64,000 nt of DNA from Clitoria ternatea (GCA_037962975.1 CM075676.1:95426001-95490000); one strand, 5' to 3'; positions 11,312 to 24,721 are shown, counted from the first letter of the stretch. The notes: generated by a model not told the origin, from the letters alone. Numbers and translations are program-made.

Positions 11312-13252
11312 TGTAACATCCCAAAATTTGTAATTTTTCAAAAATTCATTTATTAAGGATTAATGAAGAAATTCTAAATGAAATTTCGAGTGACTACCGT
11401 TTGAAATATGATATTCCAAGTGAAAATGGTGCGATACCGGGTGAAGTAAGACCGAGGAAGCCATTTCCAAAAGAAGTTAAGATGTTTCTGAGTGAAACAT
11501 CATTAAGTGAATTATTCCTAAGTTAAGTAAACGGTGTCCGAATGAGACACTTTTGAATAAGGAAAATTCGAGTGAAACGGCTCCGAGTGAGATGTTTCCG
11601 AATGGAACGCTTCCGAGAGAAGTACTTCTGAGTGGGGAAAAACTTGAAATTGAATAAGTACTTCTCAAGGTGGAATATTTTAAGAAATGACCAAATGGAA
11701 TATTTCTAAGTTATGTGAATTTCCGAGTGAAATGTCTCCGAGCACGACATTTCCGAGTGGAATGATACCGAGTGAGACTATTCCAAATGGAAAGGTAAGT
11801 GAGAGATTATTAATTACCGAATGACGTGGGACTGAATAGGATATACCGAATGGGTGTGTTCTAAATGAATAGTTCCGAGTGAATAATTCCCGAGGAAAGT
11901 AAATATCCGAGTGGTGAGTTACCGAGTGGTGAACTTCGCTAAATTTATGCTCGGGTCGATATTTAATAATGACCAAAAGCTTATGTTCGGTTTTGTCTTC
12001 GGAATTGTCCTTGACCCCGAGTGATTCATTCAAGTGGAAAGACTTCCGAGAGAGAGAATTGACTTCAAATTCTGAATGATTTTTAGATGGAAGATTTCCG
12101 AGTGACGTAAGTAAAGAATTGACTCGGACATAAATATATTTGGGTATGTTTGAATGAGATGTTACCGTATGGGACATTTCTGAGGAAAGAAAGCCGAGTG
12201 TTCCATGGGATGGAACCTTTCCTCTGAATGAAGGAATTCTGAATAGACAGATGCTTACTCGGAAAAGATGTACCCAAGACGAAACCGAGTCAGAATTATT
12301 GATTATTTTAATTAAGAATGCTTTCCACGTCACTCTGTTCTTCTACCTTCTAGCAGATTCTTTTTCTGATAATTCTCTAAGTATGGGACCCTCTCAGTTG
12401 TGCTGTCCCTTTTTATTAAATGCTTATTCCTTAGTCATCATCTGAAAAAACGTACAACATATATTTTTTTTATTGTTCATGTCTCTTTTGCATGAATAAT
12501 ATAAATTTCAACTACTGTTGGATTAATTAAAAGACTTTGGAAAAGTGAAAAACAACATCTACAATCTTTCTCTTTCAACTCTTGCTGAAAGTTATTCACA
12601 AAGAACAAGTTAATCTTCCATTTTCTCTTTCGCGTGAACGTTTGGATTTCATAAGTAAGAGGCTTCTGACACTGTAATTCCAGTCAGAATTCTTGAAGCC
12701 GTGACTGATAACGATCGAAGAACAATTGAAACTCTTTATTTCAGGTAGGGGGAGCGTTACATTTCAAATAGATAGTTTATGAATAGATATAGGGTATTAT
12801 TATTATTGTGAATATATGGTATGTATGTGAGTCATGGTATGATACCCCGATTATATGGCATCTTATGTTTTCATATTTTCTATTCATGTTATTGATATTG
12901 ATTTGAAATTAATGATGATGGTATGAATGATGATGAATCATGAATTTTTTATGATATCTATATATATGCTTGAGATGCATGTATGATGATATGATGTGGT
13001 TTCCACAAAAGACCTTGGGTGAGACTCAAGGCAACCTCTTGAGCGGGGCTCAGGGTTTGACCCGTAGCACTGAGTAGAGGACCGCTATCACTCTGGGAGT
13101 GGTACTCAATGTTACATTAGGGGCGTAGAGCGGTTTGGTACCTGTAAAACGGCCGGATCAGCTAAGGGCTGAATTATGGCTCGGGGAGCCAGTGTTGCAA
13201 CACAAATTAAAAGACTTAATAATGGATCCATTAGGCTGAGCATGTGTGTGTA

Positions 13253-13291
<39 letters not shown>

Positions 13292-13814
13292 ATAACATGT
13301 TATTCATGTTGTATAGTTCAGTATGTGTTACTTGCATAGTTATGGATTGGACTTTTTATCCGATTCAATAACTATTATTTGTTATGTTTATGCTCACCCC
13401 CTACTTACTATGTTTTACAGTGGATAGGAGACACGGTGATGGCACTTGAAGTCGCTTAACCGACTGGAGCATTATGTATTTGTATGCACAATACATAGTG
13501 TACATAGTTATCTTCGTAGAAGCCTTGGCCGGCTCCTATGATTACCGAATGAATATTCTTTTGTATACTAAATGGCCGGTCGGCTTTTTGTAATATGACA
13601 ATGATATTATTTATTTTAAATTCTATTCTAAATCTTGAAATTATTTGTGAAACGTTTGTTTGTATTTGTTTATATTTTAAAATGGGTCGGTCGGATTGTT
13701 GTATAGTCGGTATTGTTAATGTTGAATCTGACTCCTATTTTAGAAATTTAAATTATTCGTGAAAACTTTATTTGATTTATTAAAATTTATTTTAAAAAAA
13801 TTAAGGATGTTATA
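11312..13814. mobile_element. Solo LTR (family 1), intact copy nested in its own relative
   Basis: It begins TGTAACATCC and ends GGATGTTATA. It is flanked by identical ATACG at 11307-11311 and 13815-13819. The length is 2503 bp with no internal coding region. Its left kilobase is a TTCCGAGTGA array; its right half matches the broken host LTR (for example the GTTCATGTCTCTT and GGGGGAGCGTTACATTTC blocks). Confidence 0.9.
13256..13287. repeat. (TA)n microsatellite in solo LTR
   Basis: This is a pure TA run of about 32 bp. Confidence 0.9.
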
Positions 13815-13952
13815 ATACGTGTAGCAAACATCTTCCTATCGTTCATGTCTCTTCTGCATGAACGATATATAAATATTTCTACTGTTGGATTAGTTTAAAA
13901 CTTTTGAAAGTGAAAAATATCATCTATAATCCTTTTCTTGCCAATAACCATC

Positions 13953-14763
13953 TGATCCGGTCTAGATACCGGCCCCCATACTTGTGACGTCAGACTGACC
14001 TCATATAAGGAAAACCGGTGTCCAGGTTCAACGTTACCACACCGGATATCCGTTGTCTGGTCATCCGCCCTCACTCCATGACAGCATCATTCATTTTCGC
14101 TGTAACGGTTCTATGTTCATTGATACGGGATATTTATATAATTGTTAGCTTTTCCCCGATAGCAAGAGAAGAGCCTTTTGATAACTTATCAATGAAGACA
14201 CTGTTTGTAGCAAAATACGTCACATCAATGGCTTCAGAAAGTAAGTGGGCGTGTCAGCAGATTATGCGGAAAAGGTGATTATCCTCTCCTCTCTCTGGAG
14301 GATTGTACTCTGATAATTGACCTACCCTCCTGACACATTCTGAAAGTCGAGCCACTTTGATTGACACAATATACACGCAATCAGAGATAAGGGACCCACC
14401 TGCATCCAACGTCTCATTTTTTTTCTCTCTTACGTTCAACTATAAGAGGCCATATCAACACACATGCATGGTATCGTTATTCTATCTCACATTTTACTGT
14501 TATCACGCTTGAGTATTCATTCAGTTCATACACTCTTCTAACTTGAGCGTCGGAGAATCTTCGCAGGTGGCACCACCTTTCGCCCCCCTACAACGCGAAT
14601 CGTTGGTGTAAAGGATCTCCAGGACAACAAGATCGGCCTCTCCCACTGAGAGACCGAATTAATACATCGGATATACACAGTTCCGGTGTGCAAACCCTAA
14701 AAGCACCTGCATCCTTGTGGCTGGTCCCACACCGGATCCTAGACCCCGGTCCAGACCAGTTCA
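13953..14763 (+). repeat. Tat element 5' LTR
   Basis: This 811-bp LTR starts TGATCCGG and ends CCAGTTCA. A TATA-like box TATAAGAGG at 14441 probably drives the genomic RNA. Confidence 0.95.
14441..14449 (+). promoter_or_regulatory. Candidate TATA box in the Tat 5' LTR
   Basis: TATAAGAGG lies about 320 bp before the LTR end, with the same box at 25225 in the other LTR. No transcript evidence is available. Confidence 0.5.
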
Positions 14764-14783
14764 TTGGCACGCCCGGTGGGACC
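14764..14783 (+). promoter_or_regulatory. Primer-binding site of the Tat element
   Basis: TTGGCACGCCCGGTGGGACC directly follows the LTR. The TTGGC...GGTGGGA pattern is typical of Tat-group primer sites. I cannot assign the tRNA with certainty. Confidence 0.6.
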
Positions 14784-14825
14784 CGATAGAGTTATTCCCA
14801 TTTTCGCAGAAGTTAGGTTGGCACA

Positions 14826-17800
14826 ATGGAAGGTGATGGGAGAGATTTCGTGGAAGGTCACGTGGAGGATGTGACCCATCAACAGGCTGGGAGGAGACTC
14901 GTCTTCGAATCCCCTGCAACTCAAACCCGGAGGATGGTGCAAGTGCAGACGCCTGACCCTCGCGATGAGGTTATCAGGCAACTGAAGGAGGAGCTGATGG
15001 AGCTGAGGCGAGAGAGAGGAGGAGCTGGGGACAGAGTAGTGTCTCATGCAGAGGAGGCTCACCATGCATCAGCGAGGGATAGATCTACCACCCTCCAGTA
15101 TTCGAAGATCCCCACATATGAAGAGAGGGAGCAGACGCAGGACTCTGGTGATAGAGTTAGTATCAGGAGAAGGGAGCAGGCGGTGGTAACTTCAGGGACA
15201 TACAAGCTTAGTGTCCCTTTCTCAAGAAGGTTGATGAGTATTGTCATTCCAAAACATTTGCAAACAACTCAGCCATTGTCGATTGGGAAGTATAATGGAG
15301 AGACCGACCCCACTAAGCATTTGGATGCTTATGTTTATGAAGCTATGTATCTGGGAGCAGACGAAGATGTCATGTGCAGAATGTTCCCAAGGACGTTGAC
15401 GGAGGAAGCTCTCAGCTGGTTTAAAAGTTTGCCTTCAGGATCTATAGACTCTTGGGAGGAAATGGCTGCTGCATTCGAAAGCCATTTCGTCATCTCCAGG
15501 GATATCCCAAGAACTTCTCACACCCTGGCCTAGATAAGACAGGGAGAAACTGAGACTCTTAAGGAGTTCCTGAAAAGGTTTTACAAGGAGGCTGCGTTGG
15601 TCCCTAACCTCACGGAGGCCATACAACTCCATATTTTAGTGGAAGCTCTTCAGCCAGGTTCAGCCTTTGCCCTATCTTTGGCAAAGAGCCCACCTACAAC
15701 CTTCGAGGAGTTTCGAAGGAAAGCTTCCAAATATGTGGGCATAGAGATGCATCTAGAGGCAACTACAGCAAGAGTAAAGCCTTCTGCACCCGCTCAGCAG
15801 CCACGGAGAGAAAAGGAGAGAGCGAGGCCCGAGAAGCATGCCTTTAGAGAAGACTTTGTGAATGCTCGTCAGCATCCACGAGATAGGCGCGTATCATCGT
15901 TCGATCACTATGCTCCGTTGAACACCAGGCACTCACAAATCATGAGGGAGGTTGGTTGGCCAACTCTGAACGTCTTTGGTATAAGGAAGCCAGCCCCAGC
16001 CAAGAGGGGTGGTAACCCACGTAAATACTGCACTTTCCATGAGCAGACAGGGCACAACACTGATGAGTGTAAGGCGTTAAAGAATACGGTGGAAACTCTC
16101 ATTCGGGAAGGAAAGTTGAAGCAGTATTTGTTTAAGGAGAAATCTATGGATGAGCCTCACAGGATGGAGAAAAGGAATAGAGATCCTGATGATGAAGATG
16201 ATAATACACGCAACCCAGTAAGGAAGTTCACTGCGGCTGAGAAGCAGAAAGGGGTAGTGATTGCTGAAGGTGCCCAACAAAGTAATATGCCCCAGCAGCA
16301 AAGACAGGGCAGACGAGAGGTAATTGAGATGATAGCTGGAGGATTTGCGGGAGGAGGAACATCAATCACAGCACGAAAGAACCACCATAGGATGATTCTG
16401 TCAGTCCAGGGTAAACCAAGGAATAACCGCCCTTTCAGGGACGGAGTGACAGCCCCGACGGTGTCGTTTACAGATGATGATTTCGGCCCAACAATTCCAG
16501 GAGGTGATGATGCAGTAGTGATTGTGGCCGTCATAGCCAATAAGGACGTCAAGAGGATCCTCGTCGATCAGGGAAGTTCTTGTGATGTTATCTTTTATAA
16601 TTGTTTCAAACGAATGGGTTTCAGTGATGCAGATTTACAACCATACACACAAGAACTCACAGCGTTTAACGGAGCTAAGCAACCCACTAAGGGATACCTC
16701 GACACTTTGATTTCTTTTGAAGGGGAGCCCGGTGCAAGAACGGTCAAGTCAAGAATTCTGGTGATTGATGTGGAATCCCCGTACAACGGTATCATAGGCC
16801 GTCCAACATTGAACGCTATGGAAGCAATTGTATCCACCCCTCATCTCTTGATCAAATTTATCGACAAGGACAACGCTGTGTCCTCACTCCGCGGAGATCA
16901 GGAGATGGCTCGATATTGTTATAATCTGAGCCTCAACATGGTTAAGTTGGATGTATTCAACAAGAAGAGGAAGTTGAACGACGGAGGAACAGCGGCAGGG
17001 TCTGTCAGTCTTATTGACCTAGACCCCAGAGCGGAATTGAAGATTGATCCACTCAATCCATCTAAGCCCACACCAGATGGTGGTTCTAGGGATGTCGTAT
17101 TGGGAGATTCCCCAGAGAAGGTCACGCACATCAATGATAAGCTGGAGTCTGCTATGGAGCAACGCTTATTAGCCCTTTTGCAGGAATTCAAAGACCTTTT
17201 CGCATGGACAGCAGCAGACATGCCGGGGATGGATCCTGATTTCTGTTGTCACAAACTTGCAGTGTATCCTGAAACCAGACCGGTGTCTCAGAAGAAGAGG
17301 AGGTTGGGACTGGAGAAGCAGAGGGCGGCTTGTGAGCAAACAGAGGAGTTGTTGAAGGCAGGTTTTATAAGGGAGATACGCTATTCATCTTGGCTTTCTA
17401 ATGTGGTCATGGTGCAGAAGGCTAACGGCAAATGGAGGATGTGTACTGATTATGTGGATCTTAACCGTTGCTGCCCTAAAGATCCATATCCCCTGCCCAA
17501 CATCGATCGCATGGTGGATGATTCATCTGGTTACCAATATCTCAGTTTCATGGATGCTTATTCGGGGTACAACCAGATTCCGATGTGGGAGGGAGACCAG
17601 GAGAAGACTGCCTTTATCAACGACCGCGGTGTTTTCTGTTACACCGTCATGCCTTTTGGACTAAAGAACGCCGGCGCTACCTATCAGCGCATGATTAACA
17701 AAGTCTTTGAAGGGATGCATACAAAGCTGGTCGAAGTTTATATCGATGATATCATAGCCAAAACGCCCGCTGGAGGAGACCACATTGAAGATCTACGCCA

Positions 17801-20288
17801 AGTTTTCACTAGGCTTCGGCAGTACAACATGAGGTTAAATCCTTTAAAGTGCACTTTCGCCGTTCCAGCAGGAAAATTCTTGGGATTCATGTTGACTCAA
17901 CGAGGCATTGAAGCTAACCCCGGGAAATGTCAAGCAATCCTGGACATGCAGAGTCCTAAATGTTTGAGGGAGGTCCAGTCATTGAATGGGAAAGTGGCCG
18001 CTTTAGCTCGTTTCATGCCTAAGATGGCGCACAGGTCCCTCCCCTTGTATAAGGCGTTGAAGAAACACAAGAGTTTTAAATGGGGAGAGGAACAAGAGCA
18101 AGCCTTCCAGCAGCTCAAAGCCGTTCTCTCGAGCCCACCAATTCTTGTTAAGCCTGATCCAGGCGAAACGTTAATCTTATACTTGGCAATATCCGACGAA
18201 GCTCTAGGTGTAGCCCTGGTAAAAGAAACCCCTGAAGGGCAAAGACCGGTGTACTTTACTAGTAAAACGTTTCAGGGGGCGGAAGGAAGGTATCAGAAAA
18301 TTGAGAAAGCCGCCTTGGCAGTCGTTTGGGCATCACGACGGTTGAGGCCTTATTTCCATGCGCACCCAGTATTGGTAAGAACGGATTTGCCGCTCCGTTC
18401 AGTACTCAGCAAGCCAGACCTCGCTGGAAGGATGATAAAATGGTCTATTGAGCTATCTGAATTTGAGATTTCATATGAGCCTCGAGGAGCCATCAAGGCA
18501 CAAGTGTTGGCCGATTTTGTAGTGGAAATGACTGGGGCAGACCCGGCGACCCCTCGAACGCATTGGACCATCTACGTTGACGGTTCGTCAAACAGCAAAA
18601 GATGTGGAGCAGGTGTGGTGGTAGAAAGTGATGACGGCGTACACTTAGAAATTTCCCTCCGATTCAATTTCAAGACCTCCAACAATCAAGCTGAATACGA
18701 AGCATGCTTGGCCGGTCTCCGTGCGGCAATTGATATCGGAGCATCAGCAGTTACCCTCTGCAGTGATTCTCAGCTGGTGATTTCGCAAATCCAGGGAGAG
18801 TACCAGGCGAAGGAACCACAACTTCAATTGTACTTAAATTGTGTTAATGAGCTGAAGGGAAGATTTGAAGTTTTAGAGTTCAAGCATGTGCCCAGGGAAG
18901 AAAATACCAGAGCAGATATCTTGTCAAGATTGGCAAGTACAAAGCAGCCTGGTAGCACAACAACGGTGGTTCAGAGCACTTTGACATCACCCAGTATACC
19001 TATGTATCCTTCTCTGAATGCCGTCATGGTGAGTTATCCATATGAGGATTCTTGGGTCATCCCCTATATTCGTTATCTGGCTGATGGTCAACTTCCCACT
19101 GACGAGAAGGAAAGGAGACGAGTAAAGAGGGAGTTGCCATATTTTACTATGGTCGATGGTGTTCTCTACAGAAGGGGATTCTCTGTCCCATATCTTTCAT
19201 GTTTAAGAGAAGACGAAGTTCAAGCGGTCTTGACTGAGGTACACGAGGGGCAATGTGGGCACCACGCTGGAGGCCGAAGCCTAATGAGAAAAGTCCTTAG
19301 GGCTGGATACTGGTGGCCCACTGTGAAGCAGGATTCTGCAGACTTCGTGAGGAAATGCGACGCTTGCCAAAAATTCTCCAATCTCCACCATACACCGGCC
19401 CAAGAGTTATCTTCATCTGCTGTGCCTTGGCCGTTCTACCAATGGGGCCTTGATATTCTGGGTCCGTTTCCCACTGCGCCAGGAGGTATCAAATACTTGA
19501 TTGTGGGGGTAGACTACTTCACCAAATGGATCGAGGCAGAACCAGTAGTGCATATCACTTCTGCACGTACAAGACGTTTCATGTACGAAAATATCATTGC
19601 TCGTTTCGGGGTGCCAGGGCGGATTGTGACTGACAACGGCACCCAGTTTACAGACAAAAAGTTCACGGACTTACTTGAAGGACTAGGGATAGTCCAGATA
19701 TTTTCATCTGTTGAACATCCCCAGACCAATGGGCAAGCAGAGGTAGCTAATCGAGAGGTGCTAAAGGGGTTAAAGAAGCGTCTGGGAGAAGCGAAGGGAG
19801 GATGGACTGACCAGTTATGTCATGTTCTATGGGCATACCGCACTACGCCTCATTCTTCAACTAACGAATCCCCATACCGGTTGGTGTACGGGGTTGAGGC
19901 GATGATCCCAGTTGAGTTACAAACAAGATCGGCCCGTGTTGAGTATTTTTCAGCAGAAGATAACAACGCCAACTTAGCATCAGAGCTGGATGTCCTCCAA
20001 GAGTTGAGGGAAAAGGCTTTCGTCAGAGATCAGGCAATAAAAGCAAAGGCTGCACTCCGGTATAATAAACGTGTCCAGCACAGAGCTTTTAACACCGGAG
20101 ACCTTGTTCTGAGAAAGGCCAGTGTGGGGAATAAGTTCGCTCACCAAGGAAAGCTAGCACCAACGTGGGAAGGACCTTATAGAGTTTCGGAGGTGACTGG
20201 AAAGGGATCATACCGATTGGAAGAACTTGATGGAACCCCAATCCGCAACAAATGGAACACTCAGAATTTACGAGTGTATTATAGCTAG
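14826..20288 (+). pseudogene. Tat gag-pol polyprotein with one in-frame stop
   Basis: One continuous frame of about 1820 codons runs from the ATG at 14826. A single TAG (15531-15533) breaks it within gag, and the same frame resumes at once. Gag has a coiled-coil-like N-terminus (EVIRQLKEELMELRRERGG) and a CTFHEQTGHNTDEC zinc-knuckle-like motif. Protease has VDQGSSCDV (near 16562). RT has YPLPNIDRM, MPFGLKNAGATYQRM and YIDDI (near 17739). The first RNase H is followed by an archaeal-type RNase H (YVDGSSNS near 18576, NNQAEYEA, SDSQLV). Integrase has the HHCC finger and the D, D, E residues in GLDILGPF, VTDNGTQFTD and NGQAEV. It makes the capsid and the replication and integration enzymes. Apart from the stop it looks intact. 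Readthrough is possible but gag-internal readthrough would be unusual, so nonsense mutation is more likely. Confidence 0.9.
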
Positions 20289-20393
20289 TTGGACGGATGA
20301 ACGCAACTACCTATTTTGTAGTTGATGTGATAATTCCTCGAAGAACGGAGGGAGACCCCCCAAGTCAGACGATGTAATTCCTTGAGGTGGAAT

Positions 20394-20688
20394 GGGTTGT
20401 AGGGCTGGTCCTTTCTCAAGGCCACAAACCGAACCCCATTCGAAGACTACATGGGTTGTAGGGCTGGTCCTTTCTCAAGGCCACAAACCGAACCCCATTC
20501 GAAGACTACATGGGTTGTAGGGCTGGTCCTTTCTCAAGGCCACAAACCGAACCCCATTCGAAGACTACATGGGTTGTAGGGCTGGTCCTTTCTCAAGGCC
20601 ACAAACCGAACCCCATTCGAAGACAACATGGGTTGTAGGGCTGGTCCTTTTTCAAGGCCACAAACCGAACCCCATGCGAAGGCTTGGG
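20394..20688 (+). repeat. 59-bp tandem repeat, five copies
   Basis: Units start GGGTTGTAGGGCTGGTCC at 20394, 20453, 20512, 20571 and 20630. They are nearly identical and contain GGCCACAAACCGAACCCCAT. The array lies 100 bp after the pol stop. Degenerate related units (CCGAACCCCGTG, GTAGGA) continue to about 20880. Confidence 0.95.
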
Positions 20689-21380
20689 CGCAGTAGGCCG
20701 GTTCACAGAGAAAACCGCGCTGAACCCCGAGTAACGGGCGCAGTAGGTTCAGGATTAGCCCTGATCCGAACCCCGTGTTGAAGGCTTGGATTGTAGGATT
20801 GCACCGAACTCCAAGTACGGTTAGTAGGATCGAACCGAACACCGTGTGAAGACTTGAGGTGTAGGACCAAACCGAACCTCAAGAGAAAGGCATAAAGCTT
20901 ACCCTTGCCAAAGCTATACAAGATTCTAAGGCAATATCCATCCTCAATTGTGGAATACCCATCCCAGAGCGGTTGAAAGCTAATGTACCCGCTCCACATC
21001 TTCGAGGACAGATAAGCATTTCTATCTTTTGAGAATTTAAAAGGTAATTTTGAGATAAACTCTCCCTTCCCAATGAACTTACACCTGGGGACAGGGCGTG
21101 CTTTAACTTAATTGTTATTTATTCATTACTATTTGTTGTCTTAATCCGGTGTGATAAGTACGCGTTAAGCAGCTTGGTAACCACACAGAACGGATTCGTA
21201 AAGCATTAAAAACAATAGTGTTTGGTACAACACTAAGTTATCCAACAATCATACATTCGACGCAAGCAGTTGAAGAAAAGCAACAGTGAATTTTATTTCC
21301 AAGAATAAAGAAATTATTCAGGTTACAAGGTAGTTAAAACTGGAGCTGATCCCAGTACACAGCTATGAATAAAGCATAAA
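20689..21380. other. Spacer between pol tandem array and antisense gene
   Basis: The first 190 bp contains decayed repeats related to the 59-bp unit. The rest shows no coding sequence and probably holds the 3' untranslated regions of the two convergent transcription units. Confidence 0.5.
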
Positions 21381-24051
21381 TTAAGGGGCCGGTGCTTGAT
21401 CCTCCACAGTGAGCACTCCTCCCTTCTCCGCTCTGTCCTCCATTCCAGTTTGGGCACCTTCTTGTGCTTCAGCTCCAGAGGCAGCAGTGGACGTGGTAGG
21501 CTCCATACTTTGGCCTTCTGGGAGAGGAGGCAGTTCGTACAGAGATGCATGGGGCTCGTGGTGCGATCCGTCCTTGTGAACTTCTACAAGTCTTCCCCCA
21601 TGGAACTCAAAGAACGGATCTAATCCGTACAAATTCAGCTTTATTCCAGGGTTACGATAGTAGACTTGACGAAGGGCCAGGCCGAAAGATTCATACGCCA
21701 CATTTTTGCATATATCCAAGGCTTTGACAGCCTTGGCCTTTGCAGCAGCTAGCCTTCTTTGAACCTTGGCGTAATCCTCTTCTGAAGGCCCAGCACTCGC
21801 ACCACCCTTTTTGAGTTCATCAATTTGGGCTTGCATCTCCTTCCGAATAGACTCTCACTCCCCAAGGTCCTTGTTGCGACCATCCTCCATAACTTTGAGA
21901 TCGTCAGCAAGCTTAGCCGATCTCTTCTTCTCCAGTTGTAATTCTTCTTCAAGGAGGGGTATGGATTTGTTCTTATTTTGGAGGTCGGCAACTTCCCGTT
22001 CTAGGGCCTTATTCGCAAAATGAACTTTGCTTGCCTCTTCCGTTTTCCTCTGGAGTGTTTCTTTAGTTTTTTCCAATTCCGATTCCACACCCCTGCGAGC
22101 TTCAGCTTGTTTGGCTGCCCATTTCTCCTTCACTACGAGTTCGGTCTCAAGTTTTTCAACCTGATCCATATAATCAGCTTTCTCGCTCAGGGACTCAAGC
22201 AGGCCAGACAGTTCATCAAGTTGCCAACGCCCAGCCTTGCAAGCACCTCGGACCCCAGCAGCGTCGAGGGAAGGGCGGAGGCAATACCGTGCCTTTGGGA
22301 GAGTAGGAGGCATAGATCCTTGAAACCACAAATAATGAGAAAGGAAGGAGTCACGCGGAGGATCGAACGCCGGAGGAGGACCGTTCCCAGAATCCGGCTC
22401 TGAAGCATTTTGAGAAGAAGGTGCAGAGAACTCAGGAGCGGGTTCCTTTCCCTTGTTCTTCTTTAATTCGGATTCTTCGGCCGTCCTCTGACGCTTCTTC
22501 ACAGGGTCATCAGAGGAGGGCTTCTCTTGATCGGCCTTCTTTACAAGATGCCTCTTCTTTTTCTTTTTCTCTGGGACGGCCTCCTCGCCACCCGCTCCAG
22601 CGGCCTCAGTTGCTTCTTCGGCTTCCTCCTCGTCGAAGAGAGGAACCTCATCTCCTACTGCAGAAGTCAGAGGAATGAGGGGAGTTTTGGTGGCGTTCCT
22701 CTTCGCCTGGATTTCATTTTCTTCAGAAGAGGAGTCGTCGTCAGCCATCATGGACCTTAGCGACAACATTTCTGGGCAGGCCTTTTCAATTTGTTCTGCA
22801 AAACAAAAAAAAAAGTTGAATAAGCATACAAGAAGGAAAATAACTAGAGCGGTATAACCATACAACACAAGGAGAATAAGAGCGAATATTACGGAGGTAG
22901 GTGTTTTTGATGTCTTCCTCGGCCAGGAGAAGACGGCTGGAAAACCCTTTGAGGGTCTTTGAGGCCGTCTGCAGGGCGCTCAAGACCTCAACAGAATGAG
23001 GGGAAAGTTCACTCTCATCTGTATAATAAGCACGGCTCATAAGGAGAAAATGTTCGTGCGTCTAGCTAAGGGGAAACTTGGTAAACCCCTCTTTATTTCG
23101 CCAGAAGACCGGCTTATTTGGTTGAATCCGGACCCGCGTGTAGTAGTGCTTGAAGGAGCGCCCATCTACCTTTGCGGATTCCGTATAAGACTTGAAATTT
23201 ACAACCCTTGAGTCACTACGGAGTGTAATGAACCCAAGGCCGCCCTTCTTATTAGCTCGGCGGACCACTTGGCAATAGTAAAACAGCTTGGCCACAGTGG
23301 CGGAGAAGCCAAAATGCTCCCCCAAGACTTCCAGAGCCCGGACAAGACTCCAACCGTTGGGATGTAATTGTGAGGGGGCACAGTCTAAGAAACGCAGGAC
23401 GGCCATCTGGAAATCCGTCAGTGGAAAGCGCACCCCCAGCTTTAAGAAAACGAAGTCGTACATGTAGACCGACCTCGCGTCAGGGACGTTGTGGCATATT
23501 CTTTCAGAAGGATGCGGAGCCATCACAGCGTATCGTGCTTTGTACTTCTTATCCGAGTATATCTTACAGCGGAAAGAAACTGTGCGCTCCTCCTCACTTG
23601 CATGGTGCGAAGGGATCTCTAAGAACTCCTCTTCCACCCAGCAATAAGGTTTTTCCCTGTTGAGTTTCTCCCAATCAAGCCGGTGTGCCACAACGTTGAC
23701 ACACCCTTCAGCAGAGCGGAGAAACGGCGTTTTTCCACGTCCTGGAAGATCCATGGTTGTGCAGGCGCGGTGGAATGCGTAGGTGCTGTGATAAAAAGCA
23801 ACATCGTCAGAGAGATAACCCTCAGCACTTGACCCCTCATCAGAGCGGCTGGTAGCCCTCGAACCAAGGGGAACCTCAGAGCGACGGGATGAAGAAGACG
23901 CTCGTGAGGAAGAAGCTTCGGCTCTCTCTGAGCGATGGCGCCCAGCCACAGGAGGATTCGCTGGAATCCTCCCACCACGGTGGCTAAGGGGGGCACGAGA
24001 GCCAAACCTCCCTCTATTTGAAGGACCAGCGTGTCCAGCTCTAGGGCGCAT
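21381..24051 (-). pseudogene. Antisense gene of the Tat element, PF04195-like plus coiled coil
   Basis: The minus-strand frame starts at 24051 with an arginine- and serine-rich, probably disordered section. A globular part follows (YDFVFLKLGVRFPLTDFQMA ... LHPNGWSLVRALEVL) that resembles the 'putative gypsy type transposon' domain PF04195. A GT-AG intron at 22892-22796 (97 bp, polypyrimidine tract before AG) joins in phase to an acidic, lysine-rich section with a KKKKKKRH cluster, then a long coiled coil (about 22220-21800) and a short acidic C-terminus. Two in-frame stops break it: TAG at 23064-23062 and TGA at 21857-21855. Function is unknown. It has its own TATA-like box. Similar antisense genes are known in Tat elements such as Grande; homology here is recognised from memory, not searched. 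Confidence 0.75.
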
Positions 24052-24217
24052 GATGGAAATAGAATGATTAAAATTGCAAGGAGTTGAAGGGAAGGAAGGT
24101 TACCTAAAGAAGGAGGATCTTTGAGAAGTTGAAGACGACAAGGAAATTCCAAGGAAATTTGAGCAGAGTTTCACTAAGTTTGAGAGTAAGGGTGGATTCC
24201 TAAATCTGCTAAGAGTT

Positions 24218-24226
24218 CCTTTTATA
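24218..24226 (-). promoter_or_regulatory. Candidate TATA box for the antisense gene
   Basis: On the minus strand TATAAAAGG lies about 165 bp upstream of the ATG at 24051. This suggests a promoter inside the element separate from the LTR. Confidence 0.5.
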
Positions 24227-24721
24227 GGTAACGAAGAAACACAGTGTTTCATCGAAGGTCACAAGGTTTGCCTCAAAACGCAACCCTTTCAAATTGAAAC
24301 GACTCCGTCGCTTCACCACAAACGGGCGCGAAAACAGTAACGTTTCAGCAAACGTTTTCGCTTAATGGGCCCCCACTCAGTTTGAATCCAGGCCCAATAA
24401 GCTCAATCGACGGTTACACTCTTGGGCAATGATGGCTCTTGCATAAAAAACGCATTTATTGTCTAATCATGCTGTGCGCATTTAATGCCTACCAACCACT
24501 TTTCGAATACCGAGAGTTTCGATTTTCAAAAACTCTTGGGATTTCCGCTGCTTATTTTTATGCTGTCTGAATCCGTTGTACACAACGCGAAGAGGGCGGT
24601 CACTTGTTTAGTAGAGCGGACGCCACCGAGTTCCTAGAGACTTACAAGAATGTACTACCGGCATCTAGACTTCTCTCGAGAATTGTGTAGCTCATATGAG
24701 CAACTTAACAGTCCCTCATAC

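Noticed and set aside
10182..12333. Serine/histidine-rich minus-strand frames (HSEISHSD, SLGIIPLGN types)
   Set aside because: They are translations of the repeated TTCCGAGTGA motif within solo LTRs. No start context, domain or conserved frame supports a protein.
14018..14278. 86-residue frame present in both Tat LTRs (also 24802-25062)
   Set aside because: Lies wholly in the LTR with no domain; identity of the two copies only reflects recent LTR duplication.
20534..20842. Minus-strand frame across the 59-bp array
   Set aside because: Open only because the tandem unit lacks stops in that frame; no similarity to a protein family.
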